Positions 50,828 to 62,631 are shown, counted from the stretch's first letter. The stretch is 64,000 nucleotides of DNA from Odontocerum albicorne (GCA_949825065.1 OX463856.1:1340702-1404701), one strand, 5' to 3'. Made by a program: numbers and translations. Notes: generated by a model from the sequence alone, not told the origin.

Positions 50828-51911
50828 CCCGTTCTCACGGTTCAAGTTTAGTGAACCGATTAAAGTTGATCAACAAAAGTTGAATACGACTTGAATCAGT
50901 TTTTGCTCACACGTTTCAATATAAACTGATTCAAGGCCCGTTCTCACGGTTCAAGTTTAGTTGACCGATTAAAGTTGATCAACAAAAGTTGAATGAAATC
51001 TGTAGTGAGAACCTTTGTTTCAATAGAGTTGATCAACTTTTTAGTTGATCAAGAAAAGATTGAACCAGTCAAACTTTATCGTTCAAGTTATGAGTCATCT
51101 GCCATTTGCTTTCAAGTTGAAATCGGTCTTGAAACGTGTGAACATGTTGATTGTCAAGTTCGCTTTCAATTCGGTAAATTTAAAAACAAATATGCGAGAG
51201 AAAATGCTTTCGAAGCCATTTTTAACTGAATTAAATTGAAACAGTTTATTGAATCAGTTTCTATTGAAACGTGTTAACAAAAACTGATTCAAGTCGTGTT
51301 CAACTTTTGTTGATCAACTTTAATCGGTCAACTAAACTTGAACCGTGAGAACGGGCCTGTATTCAACTTTTGTTGATCAACTATAATCGGTTAATTAAAC
51401 TTGAACCGTGAGAACGCACCTTCAATACAGATTTCATTCAACTTTTGTTGATCAATTTTAATCGGTCAACTAAACTTGAACAGTGAGAACAGGCCTGTAT
51501 TCAATTTTTGTTGATCAACTATAATCGGTCAATTAAACTTGAACCGTGAGAACGCGCCTTCACTACATATTTCATTCAACTTTTGTTGATCAATTTTAAT
51601 CGGTCAACTAAACTTGAACCGTGAGAACGGGCCTGTATATAACTTTTGTTGATCAACTATAACCGATCAATTAAACTTGAACCGTGAGAACGCGCCTTCA
51701 CTACATATTTCATTCAACTTTTGTTGATCAATTTTAATCGGTCAACTAAACTTGAACAGTGAGAACAGGCCTGTATTCAACTTTTGTTGATCAACTATAA
51801 TCGGTCAATTAAACTTGAACCGTGAGAACGCGCCTTCACTACAGATTTCATTCAACTTTTATTGATCAACTTTAATCGGTCAACTAAACTTCAACCGTGA
51901 GAACGCGCCTT
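50828..51911. mobile_element. DNA element with TIR-derived tandem repeats
   Basis: The outer ends are inverted repeats: AAGGCCCGTTCTCACGGTTC on the left, AAGGCGCGTTCTCACGG reading inward from the right. A second left end (50936) lies inside the first, so one copy entered or recombined with another. 50936-51358 is a self-contained unit with arms built on ACCGATTAAAGTTGATCAAC and its complement. From 51359 to 51910 the right end is repeated four times with a period of about 138 bp. The frame 50993-51229 is not recognised. Superfamily unassigned. Confidence 0.7.
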
Positions 51912-53182
51912 GAGAGCCATACGAGTACATTTGGATTGCAATTGTAAGAATAATACATGTGAATTTCAATAGTAAGTGCTATCTTACAAGAATCACACAT
52001 GAAATTCATCGATCAAGACATGTGAAAATGTGGATTTCAATTGTAAAAACCATACGTCTGGATTTCAATTTAAGAGCGAAAAATGTAAATTTCAATTCTA
52101 ACATCTTATGAAAGTCACAAATGTGGATTTTCTTTAAGAGCCAAAAATGTGAATTTAATTATGAGAGTCATACACGTGAAGTTCAACTGTAAGAACCGTC
52201 TTGTAACTGTGGATTTGACCTGTAAAAGCCGTACATGGAATTCATCAATCAAGATATGTGAAATGTGGATTTTAATTTAAAAGTAGAATATTAAATAGCG
52301 CTGGGTAAAACCAGATTAGTCGTGTGGTCCATTGTTTTGTTGAATTTACGGTTCAAATCCCCTGCAGTCGGTCCCCAAATTTCAATTGACTAAAATATTC
52401 GCGTGACGAGGCCTTATTACCTTCTATGCCAAGTATAATATATACTTTGAATATAACAAAAGCTTATCCAAATTGAATGGGCAGGGCCCGTAGTGAGGAT
52501 GTGAAGAATTCCTGTTTCCCATACATCTTTGGACGGTGTAATTTGATAAGGTTAATAAACAATATTGTAGGAATAAAAGAAAGGGAATTCCTTGTTGAAT
52601 AGAATAAAACTTTTTCATACTGACCGATTTCGTCACGGAGCATCGTCGAATCGCGAAAATAAACTGATACTAAACAATATTAAGAAATCTTGGATTTACT
52701 TATAACAATGGAATTTTACGCTATGTGAGAATATTTTGTTTTAATGTAAAAGAAGATGGGAATTATCATCATGATACCCATCACGCCATGCCTCTATTGG
52801 GGTGGTCAAAGATAAAATATCTCAACTTCATTATTTCCTGGCACACATATTTCACTTCTGCCACGTCCATACATCTCTTCATGCATACTTCTTATTATAT
52901 TCGTATACCTTCTACACTATTCGTGTATATTATTTTAGTAAATCTTTCATCTATCATTTGTCTTCTTTCATTCTTTCCTAATTCCTTATTCCCCCATACA
53001 TTGTTTTTTCTGTACATTCTACGAAACACTCATCTCTACCGTAATTATTATGTAGAAATCCGTTGTTTACGAATAATATCTGGTATTGCAATATATAAGA
53101 GTGAGAAATTATCAGATTATAGATAAACTTTTATTATAGTCGATCTTTTTATAAGAAGAATTTTGAAAGGAATTCTAAAATG
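51912..53182. other. Unassigned spacer with loose GTGGATTTCAATTG repeats
   Basis: 51930-52290 holds about ten loose repeats of a TGTGGATTTCAATTGTAAGA-like sequence with GCCATACATG-like links. 52310-52390 has an isolated B-box-like GGTTCAAATCCCC. The rest is AT-rich; the frame at 52725-53126 shows no recognised motif. Confidence 0.45.
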
Positions 53183-53282
53183 ACTTATCGAGAGCGAGAG
53201 CGCGAGTCCTGAAATTACTTATCGAGAGCGAGAGTGTGAGCCCTGGAATGACTTATCGAGAGCGAGAGCGTGAGCCCTGTAA
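53183..53282. repeat. Short tandem repeat, three units
   Basis: ACTTATCGAGAGCGAGAGCG and TGAGCCCTGGAATG, about 35 bp, three units. Confidence 0.85.
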
Positions 53283-53704
53283 GATTTACAAAAGGTGTTT
53301 GTGAAAATAATGGCGTTCGAGGATGCGGTGGAGTGAGGAAATGACACAGTGGGTGATATTTTGACAGAATGAAAAGTGACAAATTTGAAAAACAAACGCG
53401 TGTATGACGAGGTGTATTAATGACGAGGCAAATTCTGCATGTGTGATAGGAAGCTATGGAGATATGTTATCTCTGTATAATTCAAAATAAATATAGTGTG
53501 ATGGTGTGTATATGTTTGTCAATTCTGATATAAGTATGTCACATATTTCTCTATAAATGAGGAATATATTGTAGTATATCAAACTTTATTTTGATATAAA
53601 TTCCCCCCCCCCCCCAAAGCCATAAGAAAGTCAATAGAGTTTGAACTTGAACCCATATCTCCGTCGACACATCAGCCTTAAGTTCAAATTCCCTTATCAC
53701 TTCA
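53283..53704. other. Unassigned spacer with a poly-C run
   Basis: Thirteen or fourteen Cs in a row near 53605. Otherwise AT-rich, no gene. Confidence 0.5.
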
Positions 53705-53903
53705 TTACGTGTTCTGATATATATTATCAATCACTCCGTGTATTCTGACATATATTATCCATCCGTGTATTCTGACCTATATCATCACTCCGTGTATTCT
53801 GACACATATTATCACTCCGTGTATTCTGACATATAATATATTAACACTCGGTGTATTCTGACATATAATATATAATCACTCCGTGTATTCTGACATACTA
53901 CCT
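53705..53903. repeat. 27-35-bp minisatellite
   Basis: About seven irregular units of CTCCGTGTATTCTGACATAT and ATTATCA. Confidence 0.85.
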
Positions 53904-53904
53904 T

Positions 53905-54362
53905 GATCAAAAAGTTTTAGGACTGGCCACCGTGTAGCGTTGTCAGTCGCCCGATTGGAATTCTTTTTTTTGTTAGGTTACCACATCTATCATTGACACT
54001 TCCCTCCAAATTTCAGCGTCATGGCTTGACATTTGTAAAAGTTACGCTGTACTGAGTACATCTACCTTTGTGCGTGTTTTCGATTTTTTACAAGTTTGAA
54101 AATGGCATCAACTGTGCATTAACGAGTTTGCATTAAATTTTGTGTGAAAAACGGATTTAACGGTCCGCAGACCTTGGAAATGTTGGAGAAGTGTTTTTTG
54201 GTGGCACGAACGCTTCAGAAGTGGTCGTGAGTCGGTCGAGGATGACAAACGCAGTGGCAGTCGAAAACCGATGAAAACATCGATAAAATCAAAGAGATGT
54301 TGGCCGAAAACCGCAAATTGACCATCAGAGAGCTGGCAGAGGACTTGAACATCCCATATAGA
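53905..54362 (+). pseudogene. Mariner element 5, left end and transposase N-terminus
   Basis: The left end ACCTTGATCAAAAAGTTTTA resembles a mariner terminal repeat. An ATG at 54103 opens MASTVH, stop, then RVCIKFCVKNGFNGPQTLEM, LEKCF, a shifted HERFRSGRESVEDDKRSGS, and ENIDKIKEMLAENRKLTIRE then LAEDLNIPY. This is the first helix-turn-helix half of a mariner transposase. The right part is missing after 54362. A fourth or fifth distinct mariner lineage in the window. Confidence 0.7.
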
Positions 54363-54599
54363 TTAACCCACTCACTCAATTTACTCTTAAGCCTAAATAA
54401 TGGTTTTCCTCATTAAAATTTGAGAGTAAAATAAGTAACTTAGCTTAGTTTTTTTATTGTCGCGGTAAACTCATATTTAATAATAATAATAAAATGACAA
54501 CTTATTTCCAACCGTTAGATCAGACTTCTCAAGAACGTTCTAACTAGGGATTCGAACCTACTTTTGACAGATTTTTTTTAACAAAAAAAACAAGATGAG
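54363..54599. other. Unassigned spacer with an orphan B box
   Basis: The minus strand has TAGGTTCGAATCCCTAG (54545-54561), a perfect B-box core with no A box at the right distance. Confidence 0.4.
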
Positions 54600-54860
54600 T
54601 GTAAAGATAGGAAATTGATGGCTAGGGCCAATAAGATAAGGAATTTCTACGCATCTGCACATATTTGGTGAACCATATTTGTTAAAAAAAAACGCAGAAA
54701 ACTCAAGGGAATACGAAATACAAAGAAACCTTTATAGGTTTCCTATACGTGATTATAACTAACACATTCGGCTATAGGTGAAGCTTTGTGTTTATATACA
54801 ATTAGAAACTTTGACAAAACCTTCTTAAAAGCGCTGACCATACAAGCTGATCATAGTTAC
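54600..54860 (+). repeat. Repeat family G, diverged copy
   Basis: GGAAATTGATGGCTAGGGCC, AGAAAACTCAAGGGAATACG and ATACAAAGAAACCTTTATAG align with 34765-35000. Confidence 0.5.
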
Positions 54861-55526
54861 ATACCCCACCCATATCTCCAACAATTTGAGGTAGATAAAG
54901 ATCGATTCAACTAAATACCACTGGACCAAACGAACGTTAGCCCAAAAAAAGATCACCAATTCATTCAACACTACGCAACAATTATATATGACTGTTACAG
55001 TAGCAAAACAAACACGTTAAAATGACGAAAAATACTTCGCCATCGACCAAAACCAATCAAAATTAATTCCATAAATACAATGAAATATTGTGAACAGCCT
55101 CAGGAACACTCAAATAAATAATAATAACACGTAAAAAAATCACGTTTGGCAGTAACAGCAGCGTCCGAGCGGACCTGTTAATTTTTTATTCGAATACTTA
55201 GAATAAATGTCAGTTAACTAATAAATGTCAGTTAACAAGTTAACCACAAGAAGATTAAGAGCCGCTGGAAAGAACATACATCTATAATGGAATTGGATCA
55301 AAGGGTTTGTTGTTTTAATTTTAATTGGATACTTTGTTAAATAAGAAATACTAAAAGGGAGTTCCCATATAAGATTTTGATTTGAGTCTAAAAATGATTA
55401 GTGGATTGGGTCTTCTTTTTTTATATACGTCCAATGGAATCCTGGACGTTAAGTTATCTATCAAGCACGTTACTTAAATGACTTACTTCGACTAGTCTTA
55501 GAGACAACAACGATTAGCTCTCGTTA
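54861..55526. other. Unassigned spacer
   Basis: AT-rich; short direct repeat of ATAAATGTCAGTTAACTA near 55205-55240. Nothing else recognised. Confidence 0.4.
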
Positions 55527-55631
55527 TAGTGGGTTTCACGAGAGTTTGCACTGCTGGTCTAGGGTGAACATATTTTAATTTATTTTGTAATATATTTTTA
55601 TATATTGTCTATCTTATACTTTATCTATCTA

Positions 55632-57073
55632 TCTATATAAATAAAAATGTAAATGTTCGTTAATTGAAGGCAGCTAATCTCCGGAAGTTCTCTACCGATT
55701 GCTTTGAAATTTTGAGTAAAGTTGATATTCGTCAACGGAAATGTTTTTTCATTTTTATTTATATATAAATATCAGTGTATATAATAAAATTTTTAAATCA
55801 AAAACAAATATCTATGCGAACCTGTCGGGGACAAGGACTAACTAGATTTGTGACACATGTCAAATTTCATTTTCGACGTTTCGGAGTTTATATCAAATAT
55901 TTAATTTTTAGTCTATATAAATAAAATATTTAATAATTTAATGTTTAAAAATAAATAATAAATTTTATATATAATAAATGTTTTATTTTTGAGTCGAGAC
56001 ACGAACTGATAATAAATTTATTACAGAGGAAAAATAGGTTAGAATCCAAGATACGTCAAACTAACATTTGTGTTAATAAGGATAAGTTCCATTGTGTCAT
56101 AGCAGCTTGAGAAAATCTTAATATGGCTGAATCAGGACTTTATAGCGCAAGCGCAGGAAATATATTTGACAGAACTAATACTAAATTTGTAAAAAATATC
56201 CAAGTAATATTTTATCTGTTTTCAAATATTTCGAGTATCGTTAAAATAAATATAATCGCTAAAACAAATATAGCTTATATTTATAAAATGACCTAAAATA
56301 AAGATATAACAATAACTTATATGTATAAAAAGATCGAGTTATACATATCGATGAAATCGCACAGTATCATATCGATATACATATCGATGAAATCGCACAG
56401 TATCAGGCTGGAAGATACATAAGCAACAATGAAGCTGTAAAGCGAATTCTTTCATTTCCCATACATGAACGCCAGCTGTTGTTCACTTAGCAATACATCT
56501 AGAAAATGGACAACGCGTTTATTTCACAGCTGCAAATGTGCAACAAATAGCCCTGAATCCACCAGCTACAACGTTAACTGCTTTCTTCACGTTATGTAAA
56601 AATGACGCGTTGGCGAAAAGACTACTGTATCACTGATTGTGACGTCAAAAGAAGAATTGGTGAAAAAGTATTTCCCTATATTTAAATCAATTATAAGAAT
56701 CACGATTGGCATAGTGAACGAGCTATTGCTGCCGCCAAGAAAGACGTCTACGAACTTAATAATATTATTCAGTTCCTTTTTTAATGTTTCTCAATTTTAT
56801 ATTTTTTTGTTATAACTTTCTTTCTTCTTTTTCAGTGCAATCGATCTTTCATTTGAATTCAAATCATATCGTGAATTGAACTCTTGGAGGGATACGATCA
56901 TTTGCGAGCACGGCGATAAACGCGACAAACTAAGAGTGGCTGAAAGACATCAAAAATATTGTATACCCACAAGCATTATGAAATTAAACATATTAAAAAC
57001 GTATGCTTTTTCTTTTATTTCTTTTCCATTTAACCAGACTGAGCCACAGCAACGCGTGGCCGGGTACAGCTAT
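55632..57073 (+). mobile_element. Helitron relic
   Basis: The left end TCTATATAAATAAAAATGTA and the adjacent AAATGTTCGTTAATTG with TCTACCGATTGCTTTGAAAT are in the style of insect Helitron 5' ends. The right end has GCCACAGCAACGCGTGGC (57043-57060), a 5-bp stem hairpin, followed by CGGGTACAGCTAT, close to the CTAG-type 3' terminus. Pieces of the Pif1-like helicase lie between. No target duplication, as Helitrons make none. Confidence 0.7.
56386..56770 (+). pseudogene. Helitron helicase fragments
   Basis: 56386-56472 reads DEIAQYQAGRYISNNEAVKR then ILSFPIHER. A one-base shift leads to AVVHLAIHLENGQRVYFTAA, NVQQIALNPPATTLTAFFTL and CKNDALAKRLLYH (56475-56637), and a later piece reads HSERAIAAAKKDVYELNNII (56712-56771). 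The first two blocks match the region before the Pif1-type helicase core of insect Helitrons and the last matches a segment near helicase motif IV-V. The Rep nuclease and Walker motifs are missing. A 40-bp local duplication (ATCGATGAAATCGCACAG) precedes it. Confidence 0.75.
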
Positions 57074-57495
57074 ATTCCAATAAAATACTTACCATAATAA
57101 TAATATAATATCAGAATGAGGTATGTACCTAATGCCAATAATGAAATCAATGGTCAATATAAAATCAAATGATTTATTCAGTAGGCAAATAATATACAAT
57201 AAGCACCAATAATTACTAAGACCAATTAAAAATGACTTATAACTAGGAATGTATGTATTGTAAAAATAAATAAATGACCCTAGCACTGATTCAAAAAATT
57301 ATTTACATATATATGCAATGCATATTATCTGGTTACCTACCATTGTTTCATACCTTCATTCTAAGAAAATTATTCAGACCAATCTTAATTATCTACTGGT
57401 TCTTAAAATTAACAAACAATGCAACCATACACATACCTACATTTATCATTTAATTAAAAAAAAAATATCGCTATGACAGCTCGAATTGATATTTA

Positions 57496-57690
57496 TTAAA
57501 AAATTATTGAGATCAGTAATTCACCGAATAATAAATAAAAATCAAGGAAATTGTCCTGCTCACTAGTGTCCCGTAATTTCTTGGTGTAATTATAAACATT
57601 GAAAACTACTTCTTTAGTCTGTCCACACAATGCTCTTCCTTTTCCTAATTTCGTAACTTCAGACATTATGGTCACCGTATTTTTCGTCAA
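57496..57690 (-). pseudogene. Candidate IS630/Tc1-type transposase N-terminus
   Basis: A minus-strand frame of 64 codons: MTKNTVTIMSEVTKLGKGRA, LCGQTKEVVFNVYNYTKKLR, then a run-out ending EQDNFLDFY. The LCGQTKEVVFNVYNY stretch resembles the first helix-turn-helix of insect IS630-related transposases. It begins about 160 bp inside the right terminal repeat of the split element, which suits a transposase start. The catalytic domain is absent. Assignment rests on one short motif. Confidence 0.45.
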
Positions 57691-57691
57691 A

Positions 57692-57765
57692 TAAACGGAT
57701 CACATCAACCAATCACGGCAAAGTTGAATACTAACGGATCACATCAACCAATCACGGCAAAGATA
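57692..57765. repeat. Tandem duplication, 2 x 37 bp
   Basis: CGGATCACATCAACCAATCA and CGGCAAAG occur twice in the untranslated part of the TA-flanked element. Confidence 0.85.
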
Positions 57766-57852
57766 CTTACTAATACATTGATCCATTTTGTATATTACGC
57801 ACTAAGTTTGTCAATGTGTTAAAAAGTGCAAACTCTCATGAAACCCACTCTA

Positions 57853-58429
57853 CCTACCTCAATACAGCGTTATTGTAATTTTGATAAAATCGATATCTGT
57901 AGAATGTGTGACAGATTAAGGGATGAGGATATTTGGCAAAATGCGGATTTAATAAGATGGAGTCTTTAAGATGAAGAAATAATTATAATGGAGATGGTCC
58001 AACAAAGTTAAAATTAATTATTGATGAGATTTACAACAATATTTAAACAAGTTGTAAAAGGGATGATTTAACACATAAATAAGAAAAAAAAATACACTTT
58101 AAGCTTAAATTAAAATTACAAGCCTGTTTATCTTTACAAAAGCATGGTCAAACTGTACCCAATACGTTAGCTTATAAGGTAAAATATTTTACAAACTTTA
58201 GATTAAAAAGTAATATTAGAACATAAAAAGAGCTGACCACCTTGCCATATTGGAAACTACCAGATTTGGAACGACCAGCCCTCATAAAACTTCAATACTA
58301 CAATACAAGTACCATCTTCACCCAACTTTTGATGTTAAACAATATGAAAGAAACTAATTTACGTAAAGCTTTGAATTACTGGATTTTTTTAACTAACCAA
58401 ATTCTGAAGGAAGGTAGGTAGTTAAGTCT
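57853..58429. other. AT-rich spacer, nothing recognised
   Basis: No gene, terminal repeat or tandem structure seen. Confidence 0.4.
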
Positions 58430-58660
58430 TATTTTATATACTTATTTATTTAAAAAAAAAGCTTACATATAAAGATTAAACCTAATTACATATAAAGCTT
58501 AAAGAGAAATTATACGCATATGTATATAGTAAAAAGAAATAAAAATTACATAAAAGCTTAAAAATACATTTATTAGTTAAGCCGAATCAACTAAATCCCA
58601 TTTCTAAGAAAGTTCAAAATGTTAATAAAAAATAGATGTGTGAGATTCGCGTGGTAGAAG
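58430..58660. repeat. Repeat family E, copy 2 (empty)
   Basis: CTTATTTATTTAAAAAAAAA, then AGCTTACATATAAAGATTAA, ACCTAATTACAT and CTAAGAAAGTTCAAAATG. It matches 48860-49300 without the RTE insertion. Confidence 0.65.
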
Positions 58661-59149
58661 TGAAACTTCTTAGTTTCTAGGAAATGTTGATTTTATGCAT
58701 TGCTTTTTTTCCATTTTTTAACGATTTTTATTTTTAATAATAAATAATAATAATTTTAATTATAATAAATAATTTGAATAATAATAAAACACACTGAATA
58801 ATATTAAAATAATAATTATTATTATAAAAAGTTGTTAATATTAAAATAATTAATAATAATTTAATAAGAAATAAAATATTTAATAATAATAATTTATTAA
58901 TAATAAAATATTAATATATTACACCGTTTCACTTTTCGTGACGTTCAGGCCAATTTGCCCTACTGCGTCAATAGAAGTCTCACTTAAAAAAAAAAAAAAG
59001 AGTTTCGTATTTTTTTTAAATATCAATATCCGAGGCCTTATTCAAAAGGGACAGCCTGTGATACAGAAGAAGAGCACTTGCAGGCGCCATTCTAAATAGA
59101 TCAACATTTCTGTATCTCGAATAGTTAGGAAGATAAACCTTTATATTTT
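58661..59149. other. Very AT-rich low-complexity spacer
   Basis: 58735-58925 consists largely of AATAATAA-type sequence. No gene. Confidence 0.6.
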
Positions 59150-59295
59150 CCAACATAGTAGGATTAAGGAGAGCATGCATAACGAGGTATATGGAAGTGG
59201 AAGAAGTGAAAGAAGGGAAAGATGTGTTACCAAGATAGGAGAAATGGAGATCTGCCTTCTCAGTCTACTTCAGTCAGGTCTGATAGTTATTTTGA
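59150..59295 (+). pseudogene. LINE-B tail fragment
   Basis: RRACITRYMEVEEVKEGKDV then a broken QDR, MEICLLSLLQSG: the RRxC..xMxVEEaKxxKDV pattern of LINE-B, one substitution-rich copy. Confidence 0.5.
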
Positions 59296-59934
59296 TAAAA
59301 TTGGTATCTCAAAGGACGCAAAACCCTGGAATCAGATAAATTCCTCAGTTCACAAGACTTGGTAATACCAGATCACGATGTTTCGTTGCCTTCACTTTGA
59401 GTGACAGGAGACAGCTACGGTCTGCGTTGGATACGCCTCGATTGCAATTTAATGAGTTCAATTGAGATTTAATGAGTCCGATTGGAATTAAACGAGTTGA
59501 GGTGGAATGATGCAGCGATATTGTTGAAGTCATAATTGTTTCATTTTCTTCACTGTAAGAATTTACATGTGATAGTTGCATTACTTTCTATCAATTGAAA
59601 ATATAATACAATGAATGCTGTTGCATTTGCATATTTAAATGATGATGTTGCATGTGCGAAAAATTCAGGCAGTGTTGTTATTGTGACAGATTTTGAGTAC
59701 TTGAGCTTGCAGAAAGGGTAGTAAAAAATGTGTGCACTCTTAAATGTGGCGTGTTTTCGACGATGCATACATTGCGAGGTAAACTTTTGATTTATCGGAA
59801 ATAATTAAGTGCACCTAGGGATGGATCGGGTGGTTCATACGTGTACATATAATTCAGTTTTTACAGCTTATTGAGTTTGTGACAGATGTTTTAAATAATG
59901 AATCAGTAATCTGTAAAAAGTATTAACTTATTTT
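59296..59934. other. Unassigned spacer
   Basis: Short repeats of AATTGAGATTTAATGAGT near 59450-59490. No gene recognised. Confidence 0.4.
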
Positions 59935-60030
59935 TTCATGTTTATGTGTCCTCAGTAAGATACCGGCAAAAACCTAGTTTACAGGAGACACGACAAATGA
60001 AAGGCAATAAACCCAGATCCATATAAATTA
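59935..60030 (-). repeat. Repeat family F, copy 4 (partial)
   Basis: TTTTTTCATGTTTATGTGTC, CTCAGTAAGATACCGGCAAA and GACACGACAAATGAAAGGCA. It stops at AGATCCATATAAATTA, before the end that carries arrays in the other copies. 60031-60379 beyond it is AT-rich and unassigned. Confidence 0.75.
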
Positions 60031-60379
60031 TTTATTCATTTTTTAAATATCTGTTTTTATTTAGTAGCTTGTCTTGTTTTAAGAGTTTTAATTATTGAAA
60101 TGAGAACACTTAATACACATTTTGATACATTTGAGCAAGATTTTTTTTACAATTTGAAGTCATTAGGATCACAAAATTGAATTTTGACACATTCGGGCAG
60201 TAGGAACGTTATTTTTGACATGATTGGATCTTAAGGAACACAAAATTGCATTTCATAACATACATTTAAGTCATTAACACCATCTAGTGACATTATTTAC
60301 ACCTTAGAGACGCAATGACCACACTATTGCATTTTATTCACTTTTGCGCCATATTTGTGCCATTCGTGGCATTTTTTTT

Positions 60380-61240
60380 ACTTTTAGCCATGAATACAAT
60401 AAAGTGATATTATTTACACTTTTGAGCTATAAAGACAATAATGTGCTAGTTTTTTAGTAATACATTTTTAGTAATCAAGATTATCCAATGTCATTATTTA
60501 CAATTTAAGCCATAAGTACAATAATCTGCATTATTTACACATTTTAGTAATAACGACTATCCAGTGACATTTTTTACAATTTTGAACCATAATGACAATA
60601 ATGTGTCATTATGGACAAATTTTAGTAATAACGATTATCCAGTGACATTGTTTACAATTTTGAACCATAATGACAATAATGTGTCATTATGGACAAATTT
60701 TAGTAATAACGATTATCCAGTGACATTGTTTACAATTTTGAACCATAATGACAATAATATGTCATTATGGACAAATTTTAGTAATAACGATTATCCAGTG
60801 ATATTGTTTATAATTTTGAGCAATGACAATAATGTGCCATTATTGACACATTTACTATCCAGTTACATTATTTACACTTTTGAGCCATAATGACAATAAT
60901 GTGCCATTATTTACACATGTTTAGTAATAAAGACTATCCGGTGAGACTATTTACACATTTAAGCGATAAAAACAATAATGGGCCTTTTTTAGTAATAAAG
61001 ACAGTGACATTTAAATTTGTGCCATGAAGACAATAATGTACCATTATTGACACATTTTAGCAATAAAGACTATCCAGTGACATAACTAACACATTTGAGC
61101 CATAAAGACTATAACACGCCATTATCAACACATTTTTCGAAATAAAGACTATCCAGTGACATTACTTCCACTTTTGAGCCATAAAAGCAATAATGCGTCA
61201 TAATTGCCCATTTTGGTAATCTCGTAAAGGCTATCAATTT
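60380..61240. repeat. 78-bp minisatellite with decayed flanks
   Basis: Unit: ACAATTTTGAACCATAATGA, CAATAATGTGTCATTATGGA, CAAATTTTAGTAATAACGAT, TATCCAGTGACATTGTTT. Three near-perfect units at 60564-60800, with diverged units on both sides. Each unit contains the inverted pair CATAATGACA/TGTCATTATG. 61241-61499 after it is unassigned. Confidence 0.85.
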
Positions 61241-61499
61241 ATTTATTTACACTTTTGAAGTTACTGCATAATAAATGTTGATTTTGTTAAGTTCAGGAGA
61301 GTCCTTTTCCTGTATTTCCTGTACTAGAAGGTCTTGACAGGGAAACAGGATATTCCATGTTATCACAAACTTTATTTGTAATTTTCTTTTTAATCCCGTA
61401 CCCTCATTGCCCTTGAGAAAGATTTAATGTGGTCCTACCCATCATTGTATTGTTGAGTTTAATTTATATAATATTATTTGATTTATTTTACTTTTTGTT

Positions 61500-62410
61500 T
61501 TGTATTATACGTTATTATTTTCATCGATCATGTTTTGTATTATACGTTATTATTTTCATAGATCATGTTTTGTATTATACGTTATTATTTTCATCGATCA
61601 TGTTTTGTATTATACGTTATTATTTTCATCGATCATGTTTTGTATTATACGTTATTATTTTCATAGATCATGTTTTGTATTATACGTTATTATTTTCATC
61701 GATCATGTTTTGTATTATACGTTATTATTTTCATCGATCATGTTTTGTTTTATACGAGTACGCTATTATTTTCATCGATCATGTTTTGTATTATACGTTA
61801 TTATTTTCATCGATCATGTTATGTATTATACGTTATTATTTTCATCGATAATGTTTTGTACAATATTATACGTTATTATTTTCATCGATCATGTTTTGTA
61901 TTATACGTTATTATTTTCATCGATCATGTTTTGTATTATACGTTATTATTTTCATAGATCATGTTTTGTATTATACGTTATTATTTTCATCGATCATGTT
62001 TTGTATTATACGTTATTATTTTCATCGATCATGTTTTGTTTTATACGAGTACGCTATTATTTTCATCGATCATGTTTTGTATTATACGTTATTATTTTCA
62101 TCGATCATGTTATGTATTATACGTTATTATTTTCATCGATAATGTTTTGTACAATATTATACGTTATTATTTTCATCGATCATGTTTTGTATTATACGTT
62201 ATTATTTTCATCGATCATGTTTTGTATTATACTCGTATGTTATTATTTTCATCGAGCATGTTTTGTATTGTACGTTATTATTTTCATCGATCGATCATGT
62301 TTTGTATTATACGTAATTATTTTCATGGATCATGTTTTGTATTATATGTTATTATTTTCATCGATAATGTTTTGTATTATAAATATGTTATTATTTTCAT
62401 CGATCACGTT
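61500..62410. repeat. 36-bp satellite, about 25 units, with 291-bp higher-order repeat
   Basis: Unit ATCATGTTTTGTATTATACG then TTATTATTTTCATCG. The variant series TATACGAGTACGC, GTTATGTA, GATAATG, ACAATATTATACG occurs twice, 291 bp apart (61751 and 62042). 36 is a multiple of three, so all long frames here are artefacts. Two units carry 6-bp insertions at the same point (61755/62046 and 62231). Confidence 0.95.
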
Positions 62411-62457
62411 TGAAAATATGTATTTATTTATTCTTTTGTGTAAATTGGTATAAATGA

Positions 62458-62515
62458 TATATCCGGCGGGCTTATTGTTATACAGCAATTTCTTCCAACT
62501 AACCAGCATTTGAAT
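62458..62515 (-). repeat. SINE/LINE-A 3' tail, antisense
   Basis: Complement of the shared tail: CCGGCGGGCTTATTG, ACAGCAATTTCTTCCAACTA, ACCAGCA. Confidence 0.65.
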
Positions 62516-62631
62516 TGTTTTTAATTTTTGGAAGATGTTGATACGTTATCTTTTTTCTATTCAAGTCTTGCATTGATTGTATTTGATTTTCGTTTTATTT
62601 TTCGTCTTGTGTAATACTTTGATATTTTACT

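Larger units (their letters stand above)
55527..57850 (-). mobile_element. TA-flanked DNA transposon split by a Helitron
   Basis: Terminal repeats of about 28 bp: AGTGGGTTTCACGAGAGTTT then GCACT on the left (55528-), and AGTGGGTTTCATGAGAGTTT then GCACT reading inward from 57849. TA at 55525-55526 and 57851-57852. The candidate transposase N-terminus lies inside the right end and points inward, as expected. Only about 95 bp of the left part and 775 bp of the right part remain around the Helitron insertion. IS630/Tc1-type by target site. Confidence 0.7.

Noticed and set aside
52725..53126. 133-codon frame
   Set aside because: No motif, biased toward AT-rich codons, no homologous copy in the window.
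54545..54561. Pol III gene from a perfect B-box core
   Set aside because: No A box at a plausible distance and no repeat family match.
61500..62453. 317-codon open frame
   Set aside because: It runs through the 36-bp satellite, whose period is a multiple of three; all frames are repetitive and several are open at once.
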